Assembly: GCF_029360705.1 (NCBI RefSeq)
Contig: NZ_JARKMX010000008.1
Coordinates: 2,472,202 to 2,536,201 of the forward strand
Source: Paraflavitalea pollutisoli
GTDB lineage: Bacteria > Bacteroidota > Bacteroidia > Chitinophagales > Chitinophagaceae
Direction of reading: 5' to 3'
DNA length: 64,000 bases
The stretch's first letter is position 1. Every line of letters begins with the position of its first letter. The notes under the pieces were generated by a model. It made no database searches, was not told where the DNA came from, and worked only from the letters and a program-made list of their open reading frames with translations. Shown one piece after another: positions 52,516 through 61,725 of this stretch. Made by a program: the position numbers and the translations under genes.

Positions 52516-55353
52516 ATGCTCGACAACATACCATCCCATTTTTTCCCGGGTAGCGGAGAAATGGTTACCCTGACCCGCCAATTCGATTGGACCACTACCC
52601 CACTTGGCCACTATAAAACCTGGCCGGCTGCCTTGCGTATTACCGTCAATAACCTGCTCAATTCCAGGTTTCCCATGTTCCTGTTGTGGGGTCCGCAGTA
52701 CATCCAGTTTTACAATGATGCCTACCGACCCAGTTTCGGAGAAAGCGGCAAACACCCACAGGCGCTGGGCCAACCCGGACAGGCTTGTTGGGCAGAAGCC
52801 TGGGAGATCCTGGAGCCCCTGCTGGAACAGGTAAGACTGAAAGGTGAAGCGCTGTGGCGCGAAGATCAACCCGTTCCCATTCACCGCAATGGCCGCACAG
52901 AAACCACCTATTGGACTTTTTCCTACAGCCCGGTATACGACGACCAGGGCGAAGTAGTCGGCGTACTATCAACCTGCTTCGAAACCACCGATAAAGTAAA
53001 AGGACTGGAGCACCTGAAAGAGAAAGCCGATGAACTCGCCTTTGCCATCGAAGCTACCGAACTCGGCACCTGGGACCTCAACCCGGCCACCGGTCGCTTC
53101 ACGGCCAATGACCGCCTCAAAGATTGGTTTGGCATCAAACCAGGAGAAGAGATCCCGTTGTATGTAGCCACCAATGCCATCGCTGCCGAAGACCGGCAGC
53201 GCGTACAACAGGCCATTGAACAGGCCATGCAGATCAGTTCCGGCGGACGGTACGAAGAAACCTATACCATCATCCATCCACAAATGGGTATGCCGAAGAT
53301 CGTACTGGCCAAAGGAAAAGCACAGTTCGATGACGGCCACCATGCCACCCGGCTCAACGGTACCTTACAAGACATCACCGAAAGAGCCCTGGCAGAATGG
53401 GAGATCAAAAAAGCCAACCAGGAGTTGCTGCAATCCTTTAACGACGCACCGGTGGCCATCGCCACCATCGATCGCGATCGGCTCACCTTCACCATGGCCA
53501 ACCGCTTTTATGGCGAACTGGTAGGTCGGGATCCTGCCACCATACTCGACAAACCGTTGCTGGAAGCCTTGCCGGAACTCACCGGCCAGGGATTCGACAA
53601 ACTACTGGAAGGCGTATTGACCACTGGCATACAGTATGAAGCCAAAGAAGTACCGGTCGATATCATCCGGCAGGGACGGCTCGAAACCATCTATGTCGAC
53701 CTCGTATACCAGGCCCAATACGGCGGCAGCGAACAACCCACAGGGGTACTCGTCGTGGCCACCGATGTCACCGGTCAGGTACAATCGCGCAAAAAAGTAG
53801 AAGAGAGTGAGGCCCGTTTCAGAACACTGATCGAGGAAGCACCCGTAGCCACCTGCCTGTTTGTGGGTCGCGATATGAAAGTAGAGTTGGCTAATGATGT
53901 CATGTTGTCTTACTGGGGTAAAGATGACAGTATCCTCGGCCTGCCCTTGAGCCAGGGCGTTCCCGAGCTGGTAGGCCAGAATTTTCTGGATATTCTCGAC
54001 GAGGTATACACATCTGGTATCACGTTTGGCGAGCAGGGGGCACCAGCCCAACTACTCGTCAACGGAAAACTGGATACCTATTACTTCGACTATACGTATA
54101 AGCCACTCAGGAATATACATGGCCAGGTCTATGCTATCATGGACATGGCTGTCGATGTAACCGCTCAGGCCGCTGCCCGTCAACAATTGGAAGCAACTGA
54201 AGCGGAGTTGCGCAATGCCATCGAGCTGGCCGAACTGGCCACCTGGGAGATAGACGTTCCCACCCAGCACATCCGGTATTCAGAAAGGTTGCAAAGCTGG
54301 TTGGGCATCAAACAAGCTACCCTGCAAATCACCGATTCGCCGCGCATACACCTCAAAGACCGGGAACGGGTTGGCCTGGCGATGAAGAGAGCCATGGAAC
54401 CCGGCGGCGCTGACACCTTTGATGAAGTATACACCATCATCAATGAGGTCACGGGACAGCAACGCATCATACACACCCGCGGCACCGTCAGGTTTGGCCC
54501 CGATGGGCGTGCCCAAACGGTAGTAGGAACCTCCCGCGATGTTACGCTGCAGCAGGAACTGGAAACCACTTTAAAACAGGAAGTACAATTGCGCACGGAA
54601 GAACTGGCTGCCTTGAATGAAAACCTCACCCGATCCAATGAAGAGCTCTCGCAATATGCTTATGTAGCCAGCCACGACCTGCAGGAACCATTGCGCAAGA
54701 TCCGGGTGTTTTCCGAAATGCTGGCCAAACTGGACGAAGGCACCGGCCGTGGTAAAATGTACCTGTCCAGGATCAGTCAGTCTGCCGAAAGAATGACGAT
54801 GCTGATCACCGACCTGCTGGAGTTTTCCAGCCTGTCCAACAACAGCCCCGAAAAAGGATCGGTCGACCTCAATGCCGTGATCCGCGAAGTAGAGAAAGAC
54901 TTTGAATTACTGATTGAAGAGAAGCGGGCAACCATCACCATTGGCCAACTACCATCTGTACGTGCCATTAAGATACAGATGAACCAGTTGTTCTACAACA
55001 TCGTCGGCAACGCCCTTAAATTCTCGCGCCAAGACCCAACACCTCATATTGAAGTACTTTGTACCATGGCAACAGCAGCAGAGCTGGAAAGCTATATCAA
55101 GAAACCAATACCCGGTGTCATCTATTACAAGATCAGCATTGCCGACAATGGTATCGGCTTTGAGCGGGAATATGCCGATCAGATATTTGAAGTATTCAAG
55201 CGCTTACACCGCAAAGAAGTATATGCAGGGTCAGGTGTCGGACTCGCCTTGTGCCGCCGCATCGTCATCAACCATGGAGGTTATATGTATGCTACATCGG
55301 CGCCCGGCAAGGGCACGACCTTCTACATCCTGCTGCCCAGCTCCGCCCCGTAA
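52516..55353 (+). CDS. Soluble multi-PAS sensor histidine kinase
   Basis: A kinase of 945 residues with no membrane helix or signal peptide, so a cytosolic sensor. About five PAS units come first: residues 15-165 (TTPLGHYKTWPAALRITVNN), 170-290, 295-420, 425-555, 560-680. The second and fifth resemble each other (ATELGTWDLNP / LAELATWEIDV), as do the third and fourth, so part of the array arose by duplication. Then HisKA with the phosphoacceptor His (YAYVASHDLQEPLRKIR, about 718) and HATPase_c with NQLFYNIVGNALKFSR, ADNGIGFEREYADQIF and GSGVGLALCRRIV. No receiver domain and no regulator gene adjoin, so its partner is elsewhere. Confidence 0.92.
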   Translation: MLDNIPSHFFPGSGEMVTLTRQFDWTTTPLGHYKTWPAALRITVNNLLNSRFPMFLLWGPQYIQFYNDAYRPSFGESGKHPQALGQPGQACWAEAWEILEPLLEQVRLKGEALWREDQPVPIHRNGRTETTYWTFSYSPVYDDQGEVVGVLSTCFETTDKVKGLEHLKEKADELAFAIEATELGTWDLNPATGRFTANDRLKDWFGIKPGEEIPLYVATNAIAAEDRQRVQQAIEQAMQISSGGRYEETYTIIHPQMGMPKIVLAKGKAQFDDGHHATRLNGTLQDITERALAEWEIKKANQELLQSFNDAPVAIATIDRDRLTFTMANRFYGELVGRDPATILDKPLLEALPELTGQGFDKLLEGVLTTGIQYEAKEVPVDIIRQGRLETIYVDLVYQAQYGGSEQPTGVLVVATDVTGQVQSRKKVEESEARFRTLIEEAPVATCLFVGRDMKVELANDVMLSYWGKDDSILGLPLSQGVPELVGQNFLDILDEVYTSGITFGEQGAPAQLLVNGKLDTYYFDYTYKPLRNIHGQVYAIMDMAVDVTAQAAARQQLEATEAELRNAIELAELATWEIDVPTQHIRYSERLQSWLGIKQATLQITDSPRIHLKDRERVGLAMKRAMEPGGADTFDEVYTIINEVTGQQRIIHTRGTVRFGPDGRAQTVVGTSRDVTLQQELETTLKQEVQLRTEELAALNENLTRSNEELSQYAYVASHDLQEPLRKIRVFSEMLAKLDEGTGRGKMYLSRISQSAERMTMLITDLLEFSSLSNNSPEKGSVDLNAVIREVEKDFELLIEEKRATITIGQLPSVRAIKIQMNQLFYNIVGNALKFSRQDPTPHIEVLCTMATAAELESYIKKPIPGVIYYKISIADNGIGFEREYADQIFEVFKRLHRKEVYAGSGVGLALCRRIVINHGGYMYATSAPGKGTTFYILLPSSAP

Positions 55354-55423
55354 ACAGAACATCGTAATGACACAAAAATGGGCATACCTATACTATATAC
55401 CCGGAAACGTCACCAAGCAAAAA

Positions 55424-55445
55424 GCCCGCCTTCGAAAAAGCGGGC
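55424..55445. terminator. Hairpin after the histidine kinase gene
   Basis: Stem GCCCGC / GCGGGC with loop CTTCGAAAAA. On the + strand no T tract follows, so termination here would be weak; read on the - strand it is followed by five T. Between it and 55676 I see no gene, only A/T-rich sequence. Confidence 0.4.
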
Positions 55446-55676
55446 GCTCCCATTCATATGCGTTAACCATTAAACCTTATCCTATGCAATCATATACGGA
55501 ACACAAGTTTGTCTGGATTTAATAATTTATTAAATATTATTTATTAGTATTCTTATCGCAGCATGACCCATTAAAGACATTCCGTGACCGGATACGCTAA
55601 CAATCGCGCCGCGCTATCACCTTTCGGCTTCCCAACATCCCCCATACATGGTTCCGGACAAGTCAATAATTTATAC

Positions 55677-55684
55677 TACTTTCG
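55677..55684 (+). promoter_or_regulatory. Probable -7 box of the B12 operon
   Basis: TACTTTCG, one mismatch from TAnnTTTG, ten bases before the first conserved riboswitch base. Transcription would start at about 55690, exactly where the aptamer begins. Confidence 0.45.
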
Positions 55685-55693
55685 CCACGCATT

Positions 55694-55866
55694 AGGTTCC
55701 TGACATGATTTCACCATGCCAGGATTAATAGGGAATCAGGTGCAAATCCTGAGCAGACCCGCTACTGTAAGTTCTATACCAACTGGTTGATCACTACATG
55801 CCACTGTTTTTAGTGAGTAAAAATGGGAAGGCCATCAACCGGAGAACAAGCCAGGAGACCTGCCAA
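55694..55866 (+). ncRNA. Cobalamin (B12) riboswitch
   Basis: The conserved core is clear: the 5' GGTTCC stem, AATAGGGAA, AGGTGCAAATCCTGAGC, AGACCCGCTACTGTAA, a variable arm, and the B12 box GCCAGGAGACCTGCC at 55850-55864. Such riboswitches shut off B12 uptake genes when adenosylcobalamin or another cobalamin is abundant. A following hairpin (CTTTC-GAG-GAAAG at 55885-55897, with GAGCTTTGAA beyond) may belong to the expression platform. The leader runs about 120 bases more to the btuB start. Confidence 0.92.
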
Positions 55867-55987
55867 TGCACATAACATTTTAAGCTTTCGAGGAAAGGAG
55901 CTTTGAATACAACACGAACTGACGCAAGTCAGTATCTATTTGTTCACGTGTGTCATCCTGTAAGCTGTCAGCGCAAATCAATGATTG

Positions 55988-58063
55988 ATGTGTAGGTCAA
56001 ACGCATTAAAAACGTTGGTCATAACGTTTTTTGCATTCGTTGGCACCCATGGCTATGGTCAGCAAAGCAACAGGGATACGATCCGGGTAGATACCGGTCG
56101 TATACGGTCGTTGCCCACTGTGATCGTCGCCACTGCCGTGTCGAAAGAAATCATCCCTGGTCAAAGACTATCCGGTAGTCAATTAAAAAGCCTCAACAGC
56201 TTCTCTGTCGCCGATGCCGTACGTTACTTCGCCGGCGTACAGATGAAAGACTATGGTGGTATCGGCGGCTTGAAGACCGTCGACATGCGCAGCATGGGCA
56301 CTAACCATGTAGGCGTGTTTTACGATGGTATCCAATTGGGCAATGCACAGAACGGCATCATCGACCTCGGCAAGTTCTCGATGGACAATATCGAATCCAT
56401 CACCGTCTATAACGGACAGAAAAGCGATATCTTTCAACCGGCACGCGACTTCGGTTCTTCCGGCTCCATCTACCTCCGCAGCCGGCGTCCCGTTTTCGAC
56501 TCTACCAAACACACTAATGCCAAAGCCGTCTTCAGAACAGGCTCCTTCAACCTGGTCAACCCTTCCCTATTGCTGGAGCAAAAGCTGACCGACAAGCTCA
56601 ACGCTTCCATCAGCAGCGAGATCGTCAACGCCTCTGGCCGTTATCCCTTCCGGTATAAACGCGTATTTCATGAAACCGGCAACACCGCCTGGGACACGAC
56701 GGCCATCCGGCAAAACGGTGACATCGAAGCACAGCGATTGGAAGCAGGACTGTATGGCAATATGAACCGTGGCACCTGGAACCTCAAAGCCTATTTCTAC
56801 AATTCCGAAAGAGGCATTCCCGGCGCCATCGTCAACAATGTCTGGAAACGTTCGCAACGGCAGTGGGATAGAAACTTCTTCCTGCAAGGATCATTCAAGA
56901 AAACCATTACACCGAAATACGATCTGCAGATCAATGCCAAGTATGCCAATGACTACCTGCGCTACCTCAATCCCGATACAACCCTGCTGTACATTGACAA
57001 CAATTTCCTGCAACAGGAATGGTATGCCTCCGTCGCCAACAAATACAGCCTGACGGAGAAGATAGACATCAACCTCTCCACCGACATTCAATACAATACC
57101 TTAACCTCGAACCTCGACGGTTTTGTATTTCCCAAACGGCTCACTTCACTGGTAGCGCTTGCCGCGGCAGCTGACTATGGGTGGCTGAAAATGCAGGCCA
57201 GTGTATTGGGCACTTTCATCGACGAACGCATCCAGCGAGGTAATACTTTGGTAGGTGACTCCGCCATCGCCGCCCCCGCCAAACAAGAAATAACACCAGC
57301 CTTCTTCCTCTCCTACAAACCCTTCCGCCAGGCCGACTTCAATTTCCGGGCATTCTACAAAAACATCTTTCGGATGCCTACCCTCAATGACCTGTATTAT
57401 ACAGACATTGGCAATATCAGCCTGGAACCGGAATACACCCATCAATACAATATAGGCGTAGCCTATCACAAACGACGCACGGGCAAACTACTCAACGACT
57501 GGCAGGTCCAGGCCGATGTCTATTATAACCGCGTCAGCAATAAGATCGTCGCCGTGCCCAAAGGAAGTGGTATGTACCGCTGGATGATGATGAACATCGG
57601 TAGCGTAGACATCAAAGGCCTCGAGGTAGTATCCGACCAGGCATTCACCCTGCCGGCCAACATCCTGTTAAACCTCCGCCTCACCTACACCTACCAAAAA
57701 GCACAGGACTTTACCGAGCGAAAAAGCCCGGAATTGCAAAAGATCACCTACGGTGGACAGATACCTTATATACCCTGGCACAGTGGCTCGGCCATTTCCA
57801 GTATACAATACAAAACCTGGCGCCTCAACTACAGCTTCATCTATGTAGGCGAACGGTACCACAACTCCGCCAACATTCCCGAAAACTATGAGCAGCCCTG
57901 GTACACGCACGATATGTCGGCATCCAAAGACATCACCTGGAAGCAATACCGCTTCAAACTGTCGGGAGAGCTCAACAACGTGTTCAGCCAGGACTATGAG
58001 GTCGTCGTCAACTACCCCATGCCCAAAAGAAATTTCAAGATCATCTTATCCGTTGAGTTATGA
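55988..58063 (+). CDS. btuB: BtuB-like TonB-dependent cobalamin receptor
   Basis: An outer-membrane receptor of 691 residues with signal peptide MCRSNALKTLVITFFAFVGT (cut near GYGQ). The plug has AVRYFAGVQMKDYGGIGGLK, VGVFYDGIQLGN and IESITVYNGQKSDIF; the barrel ends KRNFKIILSVEL. Assignment as a B12 receptor comes from the cobalamin riboswitch immediately upstream and the lipoprotein genes downstream, not from the sequence alone. The ATG at 55988 is used; a TTG three bases earlier is in frame. The stop overlaps the next ATG by four bases (ATGA), so translation is coupled to the propeller lipoprotein. Confidence 0.9.
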   Translation: MCRSNALKTLVITFFAFVGTHGYGQQSNRDTIRVDTGRIRSLPTVIVATAVSKEIIPGQRLSGSQLKSLNSFSVADAVRYFAGVQMKDYGGIGGLKTVDMRSMGTNHVGVFYDGIQLGNAQNGIIDLGKFSMDNIESITVYNGQKSDIFQPARDFGSSGSIYLRSRRPVFDSTKHTNAKAVFRTGSFNLVNPSLLLEQKLTDKLNASISSEIVNASGRYPFRYKRVFHETGNTAWDTTAIRQNGDIEAQRLEAGLYGNMNRGTWNLKAYFYNSERGIPGAIVNNVWKRSQRQWDRNFFLQGSFKKTITPKYDLQINAKYANDYLRYLNPDTTLLYIDNNFLQQEWYASVANKYSLTEKIDINLSTDIQYNTLTSNLDGFVFPKRLTSLVALAAAADYGWLKMQASVLGTFIDERIQRGNTLVGDSAIAAPAKQEITPAFFLSYKPFRQADFNFRAFYKNIFRMPTLNDLYYTDIGNISLEPEYTHQYNIGVAYHKRRTGKLLNDWQVQADVYYNRVSNKIVAVPKGSGMYRWMMMNIGSVDIKGLEVVSDQAFTLPANILLNLRLTYTYQKAQDFTERKSPELQKITYGGQIPYIPWHSGSAISSIQYKTWRLNYSFIYVGERYHNSANIPENYEQPWYTHDMSASKDITWKQYRFKLSGELNNVFSQDYEVVVNYPMPKRNFKIILSVEL

Positions 58064-59214
58064 GAAAACATACCACAACTGCCTGCTTATTCTTGATGCT
58101 GCTCGCTACCGCCTGCCGCAAAGACGTCGCCGTATTCATGAACGAGGATACCGACCTGGGCGATCCATCGCAAAACGGGTTTAGTGGCTTCTACCTCCTC
58201 AATGAAGGCAATATGGGCAGCAACAAAAGCACCCTCGACTACTTCGACTTTTCCACCGGCAAATACCAGCGCAATATCTATGCAGCCATCAACCCCACCG
58301 TCCCCAAAGAAATGGGTGATGTCGGCAATGACATCGCCATCTATGGCAGCCGGTTGTACGCAGTGATCAATGCTTCCAACAAAATAGAGGTCATGGACGC
58401 GAAGACAGCCAAAAGGATCGGACAGATCGAGATTCCCAACTGCCGGTACATCAAATTCCATAAAGACTTTGCCTACATCACTTCTTATGCGGGCCCCATC
58501 GAGATCAACCCCAACTACGCACAGAAAGGCTATGTAGCCAAAGTGGATACCGCCAAGCTGCAGATCGTCGATAAATGCATCGTAGGCTTTCAGCCCGACA
58601 ACCTCGACATCACCAACGGCAAGATCTATGTAGCCAATTCAGGCGGCTATATGGGCGCGGGCAGTACCGAGAAATACGAACGCACCGTATCCGTCATCGA
58701 CCTGCAATCCTTCAAAGAAGAAAAACGCATCGACGTAGCCTACAACCTTCACCACGTCAAGGCCGATAAACGCGGCAACCTCTGGGTCACCTCCCGGGGC
58801 GATTATAAGAAACTGCCTTCCAGGCTCTACTTCATCGACAATCAACAGCAAAAGGTAACCGACACCATTCCCATCGCGGCGAGCAACTATTTCCTCGATG
58901 GCGACTCGCTGTATATCTATAGCACCGAGTGGAGCTATATCACCTATTCCAATGTCATTTCGTATGCCATCGTCGATACGCGTACACGACAGGTAATCTC
59001 GACAGCATTCATCACCGATGGTACCGAGCAGGAGATCGAAGTACCCTACGGCATCATGATACATCCCGTTACCAAAGACATCTATGTAACCGATGCCGGC
59101 AACTACGTATCACCAGGCATCCTGTACTGCTTCACAGCAGCGGGCAAAAGGAAATGGAGTGTACGCACCGGCGATATTCCGGCGCACTTTGCCCTGCTGC
59201 CCAAACAAAAATAA
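58060..59214 (+). CDS. YncE-type beta-propeller lipoprotein (BtuG-like)
   Basis: A surface lipoprotein of 384 residues (lipobox LLATAC then RKDVAV). The body has repeated propeller strands, e.g. DIAIYGSRLYAVINASNKIE, DNLDITNGKIYVANSG, GIMIHPVTKDIYVTDAGNY, the pattern of DUF5074/YncE-like seven-bladed propellers. In Bacteroides, BtuG is such a propeller that binds B12 very tightly at the cell surface and hands it to BtuB. The position directly after and overlapping btuB, under a B12 riboswitch, makes the same role likely here. Sequence identity to known BtuG proteins could not be checked. Confidence 0.85.
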   Translation: MRKHTTTACLFLMLLATACRKDVAVFMNEDTDLGDPSQNGFSGFYLLNEGNMGSNKSTLDYFDFSTGKYQRNIYAAINPTVPKEMGDVGNDIAIYGSRLYAVINASNKIEVMDAKTAKRIGQIEIPNCRYIKFHKDFAYITSYAGPIEINPNYAQKGYVAKVDTAKLQIVDKCIVGFQPDNLDITNGKIYVANSGGYMGAGSTEKYERTVSVIDLQSFKEEKRIDVAYNLHHVKADKRGNLWVTSRGDYKKLPSRLYFIDNQQQKVTDTIPIAASNYFLDGDSLYIYSTEWSYITYSNVISYAIVDTRTRQVISTAFITDGTEQEIEVPYGIMIHPVTKDIYVTDAGNYVSPGILYCFTAAGKRKWSVRTGDIPAHFALLPKQK

Positions 59215-59233
59215 ACTGCAATAAAACAGATAC

Positions 59234-60700
59234 ATGAAAACAAACAGGCTATTACAACTGCTGACGGTAGTCCTCTTCCTCACTTTCGCATGCAAAAAGG
59301 AGCAATACATCGCTCCCACCATCACCGGAGCAGGAACCGACACGACCGTCCTGAACATCGGCGACAAGATTATACTCGCGCCCACCATCACCAACACCAG
59401 GGGCAATAGCTATACCTGGCTGGTCAATGGTAAAGAAGTACTCACCGGCGAACTCAGCTATACCTTCGTAGCCACCGAACCCGGCCACTTCGAGGTAAAG
59501 CTCAAAGTCAACAACGAAGGTGGCCTGGCCGAACAAGCCTTCAAACTATTCGTAGAAAAACCGATTACCCTGTCCATTCCCGAAGGACTCTCCATCAACC
59601 TCTCTGCAGTAACGGAGATCACCCCAGGTGTAGACGGCCCCGATCGCGACGACTATACCTATGTGTGGTCGATCGGCGATTCCATCATCAGCAAAAAACG
59701 CAACCTGTCCTTCATCTCTCCCGAAGCAGGCACCTTTGCCTTGACCCTGAAAGCGACCGCAGGCAAACAATCGGCCAGCTTTACCCGCCAGGTAACCGTG
59801 AAGACCGGCACCCTGGTAAAAAATGCCTACACCGTACTGGAGTTTGCCCCGGCGCCCGGCAAATGGCACAACTGGTCCATCATCGGTTCCAGGGACCTCT
59901 GGGATCTTGGCTTTGAACAACCACTTCCTTACAATGATTTCCTGGCCAAAGCCAGCGAACAAAGAAAGACCAACAATTCCGCGTCCCTGTTTGTAGGCGC
60001 CTGGGGCGGCTATGCCACCTTCCAGTTTGACCATACGGTCGCCAACGTGGCCGGCAAAACCGACCTCGAGCTGACGGCCTTCTACTCCAACCGTGATCTG
60101 CCGGCAGTATATGTAGCCTACGACCGCAATAAGAATGGCAAACCCGAAGAAGACGAATGGTATGAGATCAAAACAGCCGATTACGGTCTGGAAGATTCCT
60201 CCGACTACGCCATGACCTTTACCTACGACAGCGTCGTCAAAGACGATAAAAAAGCAGCCGTATACTATAGCTGGAAAGACAACCGGTCTACGCCGCTCCA
60301 GGGACAGATCGTCAACACAGTCATCTACTCCAGCGCCATGACCTATGCCGGGTACGTATCCATCAGAGGTTTCTTTCCCGGCCTCAATTTCATCGACTTC
60401 AATACCAAACAGATCGGCATGCTCGCAGGCTGGCCCACCACCTTCACCCGCCGCGGTAAACGCTTGACCAAAAACGTGACAGGCGCAGCCGCCTTCTGGC
60501 AGAAAATGAACATCGATATCGACCTCGCAGTGAACAGCAAAGGAGAAAGTGTGGAACTGCCAGGCATTGACTTCGTGAAGGTGCGCAAGGTCGTTTACCC
60601 GCTACAGAAGCTGGCCGCCTATCCAGAACTGCAAGACTACAATATGGAAGAAGGACGCATGCTGCAGGTAGGTTCTATCCTCGACAGAAACCTCAAATAA
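59234..60700 (+). CDS. Surface lipoprotein with Ig/PKD-like domains (B12 operon)
   Basis: A lipoprotein of 488 residues (lipobox FLTFAC, then KKEQYIAPTI). Two Ig/PKD-type beta domains occupy about 25-195 (SYTWLVNGKEVLTGELSYTF; YTYVWSIGDSIISKKRNLSF). The C-terminal half is a second domain shared with the gene at 61726: GGYATFQFDHTVANV, YDRNKNGKPEEDEWYEIK and a late ELPGIDFVKVRKVV. The Asn/Asp-rich NKNGKPEEDE loop looks like a calcium-binding site. Position in the riboswitch operon suggests a part in cobalamin capture. Exact function unknown. Confidence 0.82.
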   Translation: MKTNRLLQLLTVVLFLTFACKKEQYIAPTITGAGTDTTVLNIGDKIILAPTITNTRGNSYTWLVNGKEVLTGELSYTFVATEPGHFEVKLKVNNEGGLAEQAFKLFVEKPITLSIPEGLSINLSAVTEITPGVDGPDRDDYTYVWSIGDSIISKKRNLSFISPEAGTFALTLKATAGKQSASFTRQVTVKTGTLVKNAYTVLEFAPAPGKWHNWSIIGSRDLWDLGFEQPLPYNDFLAKASEQRKTNNSASLFVGAWGGYATFQFDHTVANVAGKTDLELTAFYSNRDLPAVYVAYDRNKNGKPEEDEWYEIKTADYGLEDSSDYAMTFTYDSVVKDDKKAAVYYSWKDNRSTPLQGQIVNTVIYSSAMTYAGYVSIRGFFPGLNFIDFNTKQIGMLAGWPTTFTRRGKRLTKNVTGAAAFWQKMNIDIDLAVNSKGESVELPGIDFVKVRKVVYPLQKLAAYPELQDYNMEEGRMLQVGSILDRNLK

Positions 60701-60752
60701 CCAATGAAAGCCGGGCAACCTGTATTCATACTTAACCAAAAACTTTATTTCA

Positions 60753-61673
60753 ATGAAAAAATCCATTATTAACAACACCCTGATAGCAGCCTGCACCCTC
60801 GTGCTGGCAGCTTCCTGTTCCAAACAACATGACGGACTACCCAGTCAGGCCGCAACACTGAACACAGAAGAGCAACAGACCTTGACGACCATTACCTATA
60901 CGATCGATTTCGAAAGTATCGGCAGTAGCTATATGGCAGGACCGACTTCTTATGCAGACAATGCCTATTCAGCCTATGGCACGCCACAGATCAGTCCTTA
61001 TGTGCATTCCGGCAGTAACCTGCGGTTTGCTATCAAAGGAGCCGGCAGTGGCCCCTTCGAATATTGGGATGGCGGGTTTATCATTTCCAATTGGAACTAC
61101 AAATCCAATATCACCGGCAAAACCGGTGACTGGTGGTATTCCTACGAAAACCAGGCGAGTGTCTATTCCGGTACCCATGGATCCAACAACGGCGGTTTTG
61201 GCGGCAGCAGCAATTTTGCCGTTATGTTTGGTTATGTAGATGACTACAATGAATTCTACGCCACCAGACCCGTTCTCAATTTCACGACTGGCAGCGGTGT
61301 GATCGACAGTATGAAGATCTGTCTGTCGTCCTACACCTACGGCGTGATCATGACTGGCAATTCGTTTGGCAGCATTGGTACCGCTACCCCACTTTCCAGT
61401 GTAGCTGGCGGCAACGGATACCTGCGGTTACGGGCGTATGGCTTCAACGGCAATACACCCACCAACAGCGGCAATCCGGTATCCATTTACCTGGCCCGGT
61501 ACAGCAGCGGCACGGCCATTGCCGGACCACTCACCACCTGGACCAACTTCAACCTGTCGGCCCTCGGTACCGTAACCCGTGTTGAATTCAACATCGACGG
61601 CAACGACTCCGGCGACTACGGGTTGAATACACCGGCTTATGTGTGTATGGACAATGTCGTCGTGACCTTGTAA
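60753..61673 (+). CDS. DUF4465-type surface lipoprotein (B12 operon)
   Basis: A lipoprotein of 306 residues (lipobox LAASCS, then KQHDGLPSQ). The family marks of DUF4465 are visible: FEYWDGGFIISNWNY, the Gly-rich HGSNNGGFGGSSNFAVMFGY, and the end DYGLNTPAYVCMDNVVVTL. It is a beta-sandwich, carbohydrate-binding-like fold. DUF4465 lipoproteins recur in cobalamin-uptake loci of Bacteroidota, and surface B12-binding proteins beyond BtuG (the BtuH class) are known there; I cannot tell whether this is one. 52 bases follow the preceding stop, still in the same direction and without a terminator. Confidence 0.82.
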   Translation: MKKSIINNTLIAACTLVLAASCSKQHDGLPSQAATLNTEEQQTLTTITYTIDFESIGSSYMAGPTSYADNAYSAYGTPQISPYVHSGSNLRFAIKGAGSGPFEYWDGGFIISNWNYKSNITGKTGDWWYSYENQASVYSGTHGSNNGGFGGSSNFAVMFGYVDDYNEFYATRPVLNFTTGSGVIDSMKICLSSYTYGVIMTGNSFGSIGTATPLSSVAGGNGYLRLRAYGFNGNTPTNSGNPVSIYLARYSSGTAIAGPLTTWTNFNLSALGTVTRVEFNIDGNDSGDYGLNTPAYVCMDNVVVTL

Positions 61674-61725
61674 CCAAATTGTACAACAGGATGCCTGGCT
61701 TTCTTTCAACTAATTAAATGACAAC

